Origin: Pontibacter coccineus
GTDB taxonomy: Bacteria; Bacteroidota; Bacteroidia; Cytophagales; Hymenobacteraceae
Assembly: GCF_030546575.1 (NCBI RefSeq)
Contig: NZ_JAUOTN010000002.1
Location: forward strand, 558,001 to 622,000
Length of the DNA stretch: 64,000 nt
Direction of reading: 5' to 3'
Made by a program: the position numbers and the translations under genes. The notes beneath the pieces are model-generated. The model did no database searches and was not told the origin of the DNA. It saw nothing but the letters and a program-made list of their open reading frames with translations. Each line of letters starts with the position of its first letter. Positions within the stretch are counted from its first letter, which is position 1. Positions 62,299 through 64,000 of the stretch are shown here, one piece after another.

Positions 62299-63198
62299 AT
62301 GAAGTGGTCCATTTGCATTACCCAGTTCGAGCAGTACCTGCGTCTCGAAAAGTCGCTTTCCGGTAACTCGGTAGAGGCTTATCTGCGCGACGTCCGAAAG
62401 CTGACGGACTTTATGGCTATAAAAGGTATAACGGTACAACCCGAGCAAATGACTCCGGCGATACTTCGGGAGTTTCTGGAATGGGTTGCTGAACTGGGTA
62501 TGACGCCGCATTCGCAGGCACGCACGCTGTCAGGTATACGGGCTTTTTACAAGTTCCTGATCATGGAAGACATGCTCACCGCTGATCCCACCGAAACGAT
62601 TGAAGCCCCCAAGCTGAGCCGCAAACTGCCCGACACACTTCACTTTCACGAGATAGAGCAACTGTTAGCTGCCATCGACCTCTCCACGCCAGAAGGCACC
62701 CGCAACCGGGCCATGCTCGAAACGCTCTACAGTTCCGGTCTGCGTGTATCGGAGTTACTGGACCTGAAGCTGAGCAACCTCTACGAAGACATGGGCTTCC
62801 TGAAAGTGGCGGGTAAAGGTGACAAAGAGCGCCTCGTTCCGATTGGGCGCGATGCACTCAAGCACATCCAACTCTACCGCGAGGGCGTACGCTGTCACCT
62901 CACCATCAAGAAAGGCCATGAAGACTATGTGTTTCTGAACCGCCGAGGCGCCAAGTTGACGCGGGTAATGGTTTTCACAATCATCAAAGACCTGGCCGCC
63001 AAAGCAGGTATACAGAAAACCGTGAGCCCCCATACCTTCCGCCATTCTTTCGCCACGCACCTGATCGAGGGCGGCGCCGACCTCCGTGCCGTGCAGGAAA
63101 TGCTGGGCCACGAGTCCATCACCACCACCGAAATCTATACCCACCTCGACCGCGATTACCTGAAGCAGGTGATCAAGGATTACCATCCGAGAAGCTAG
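62299..63198 (+). CDS. xerD: Tyrosine recombinase XerD
   Basis: 299 residues from ATG 62299, preceded directly by TATACCT. N-terminal SAM-like core-binding domain and C-terminal catalytic domain with R149, K173, H245, R248, H271 and nucleophile Y280 (TTTEIYTH). It resolves chromosome dimers at dif with XerC and FtsK. A TTG at 62257 would add 14 residues without family support. It is of the housekeeping type, with no integron-integrase insertion. Confidence 0.93.
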   Translation: MKWSICITQFEQYLRLEKSLSGNSVEAYLRDVRKLTDFMAIKGITVQPEQMTPAILREFLEWVAELGMTPHSQARTLSGIRAFYKFLIMEDMLTADPTETIEAPKLSRKLPDTLHFHEIEQLLAAIDLSTPEGTRNRAMLETLYSSGLRVSELLDLKLSNLYEDMGFLKVAGKGDKERLVPIGRDALKHIQLYREGVRCHLTIKKGHEDYVFLNRRGAKLTRVMVFTIIKDLAAKAGIQKTVSPHTFRHSFATHLIEGGADLRAVQEMLGHESITTTEIYTHLDRDYLKQVIKDYHPRS

Positions 63199-63268
63199 TC
63201 TGAGTTAGAAAGGTATAGTGTCAGGAAGGTAGAAAGTTAAACAGGAGTTCAGTGGATATACCTAGTAG

Positions 63269-63288
63269 GGGCAGGTCGCGACCTGCCC
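63269..63288. repeat. Perfect 20 bp palindrome
   Basis: GGGCAGGTCGCGACCTGCCC. A divergent half-copy (CGTAGGGACAGGTCG on the minus strand) lies at about 5418-5432. Confidence 0.85.
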
Positions 63289-63320
63289 AAATCGTGCATC
63301 GGCCATCGTGAAGGGAAATA

Positions 63321-63461
63321 CAGGTATAGCACGAGCGAGGACGCTCGTGATTTACTAATTGTGGGGCTTCTTGCCCAATTTAAACTTAAACTATGGCTGC
63401 ACTTAATGGGCCAGAGACCCCACTATAATCAGCCTGATCGAGGACGCTCGCGCTATACCTG
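63321..63461. mobile_element. MITE-like segment with 17 bp terminal inverted repeats
   Basis: Left end CAGGTATAGCACGAGCG (63321-63337) and right end CGCTCGCGCTATACCTG (63445-63461) are inverted with one mismatch. Each end also contains a GAGGAC-centred small hairpin. No coding capacity and no obvious target duplication. Confidence 0.5.
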
Positions 63462-63584
63462 CGGGCTTCCAACTTAATTCAAACTAGCTTCAATTCGTCC
63501 CCTCGAGGCGACTAATCCATTACAAACTCATTAAACCAAGCGTTTCGACACTAGTCCATAGGCAACACCGTTTCAAAAACCCAC

Positions 63585-64000
63585 ATGCGACCTACCCTTT
63601 TCCGAATACTCACAGCAACACTACTTTCCCTGGCCATACCTTTTCTTGGCGCTGCTCAATCCGTCGATGACATCACCCCACGACCTGTTGAGGTAATAAA
63701 AGAGGCGAGAGGACATGTGACCATAGACGGGAAAACGCAAATTGTATTTGACAAGCAGTTCGGGGCGCAAGCCGAATTTTTGCACGAAATGCTGTCAGCG
63801 CAAACCGGCTTAAATTTGAAGGTATACCCAAACACGGCAGCCAAGCCCAAAGCCAGTCACCACATCCGGTTGGTGTACGATAGCAAGTCCATCGACAAAG
63901 CCGAGATGTATACCCTGACCGTTTCCGGTAAAGATGTGACCATACGTGCCAAAGACACGGGCGGGATGGTGTACGGCATCCAGACTTTGCTACAGCTCTT
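63585..64000 (+). CDS. Beta-N-acetylhexosaminidase (GH20), N-terminal part
   Basis: The reading frame from ATG 63585 runs open to the window end (138+ residues), so the gene is cut. Signal peptide ending LGAAQ (~24), then a GH20 N-terminal (Glycohydro_20b) domain with VTIDGKTQIVFDKQ, DKAEMYTLTVSGKDVTIRAKD and GMVYGIQTLLQL, which is the conserved lead into the GH20 barrel. It releases terminal GlcNAc/GalNAc outside the cytoplasm. The catalytic barrel lies beyond the window. Confidence 0.85.
   Translation, partial: MRPTLFRILTATLLSLAIPFLGAAQSVDDITPRPVEVIKEARGHVTIDGKTQIVFDKQFGAQAEFLHEMLSAQTGLNLKVYPNTAAKPKASHHIRLVYDSKSIDKAEMYTLTVSGKDVTIRAKDTGGMVYGIQTLLQL

Larger units (their letters stand above)
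63199..63584. other. 386 bp gap with palindromes and MITE-like element
   Basis: Holds a 20 bp palindrome (63269-63288), a GATGCACGATTT module on the minus strand, and a 141 bp segment bounded by 17 bp inverted repeats. No gene. Confidence 0.55.

Noticed and set aside
62299..63198. XerD considered as an integron or phage integrase for the cassette-like island
   Set aside because: Length and motifs are those of housekeeping XerD; it lies 36 kb away and lacks the IntI-specific insertion.

Overview
The window looks like chromosome from a Bacteroidota bacterium of the order Cytophagales, most likely Hymenobacteraceae (Pontibacter-like). Supporting signs are promoters of the TTTG-N(~20)-TAnnTTTG type, absence of strong Shine-Dalgarno sites, the IPExxxVDY-pyk / acpP-fabF-rnc neighbourhood, the prs-rplY-pth and tgt-lptG orders, short AtpC, and many lipoproteins and secreted peptidases or hydrolases. 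Base composition is near 50% GC except in a low-GC island at about 23.3-26.0 kb and an AT-rich divergent gap at 10.0-10.46 kb. The genus is inference; no rRNA gene is present.

Layout. 0-8.8 kb: OmpA-family protein, DUF4349 lipoprotein, typA, a lipoprotein MsrB, small unknowns and metG. 8.8-12.5 kb: an HD-domain protein fused to a Pycsar-type membrane effector (DUF5706), divergent from a class III nucleotide cyclase with TolB-like and TPR modules. 12.5-16.6 kb: an MFS exporter, pth, rplY (L25), prs and tRNA-Gln. 17.2-23.1 kb: small proteins, a DPP-IV-type S9 peptidase and atpD-atpC. 23.3-26 kb: four small low-GC genes with cassette-like separators. 26-33.4 kb: serine hydrolase, ferredoxin reductase, GH13 amylase lipoprotein, transsulfuration enzyme and ispE. 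33.4-43.2 kb: EamA, lptG-type permease and tgt on the minus strand; GT2, sigma factor, rsmG, DUF4269, YheT-type hydrolase, two tandem paralogous lipoproteins and rpsT. 43.2-44.4 kb: a 1.2 kb non-coding stretch holding a dispersed repeat. 44.4-51.9 kb: pyk, IPExxxVDY, acpP, fabF, rnc, nadE and lgt. 52-58.5 kb: propeller protein, VOC protein, PEGA-repeat protein, esterase, cdd, saccharopine dehydrogenase and trmN6. 58.5-64 kb: second copy of the dispersed repeat, rnhA, marC, a class V aminotransferase, aroQ, xerD and the start of a GH20 hexosaminidase cut by the window end.

The genes are mostly housekeeping. The unusual content is in the DNA between and across them. (1) The 7-mer AGGTATA / TATACCT occurs about 125-130 times by eye in 64 kb, against about 8 expected at random, in all codon phases and in intergenic DNA. 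It is absent from several stretches of highly expressed core genes. (2) About ten long low-complexity inverted repeats fill gaps between co-directional genes only, including the atpD-atpC gap, whereas convergent gaps carry ordinary GC-rich terminators. (3) Two ~360 bp copies of a structured repeat have stems that differ by compensatory changes. (4) The cyclase / HD-DUF5706 pair resembles a rearranged Pycsar defence module, with both purine-specificity residues of the cyclase replaced by Gln.
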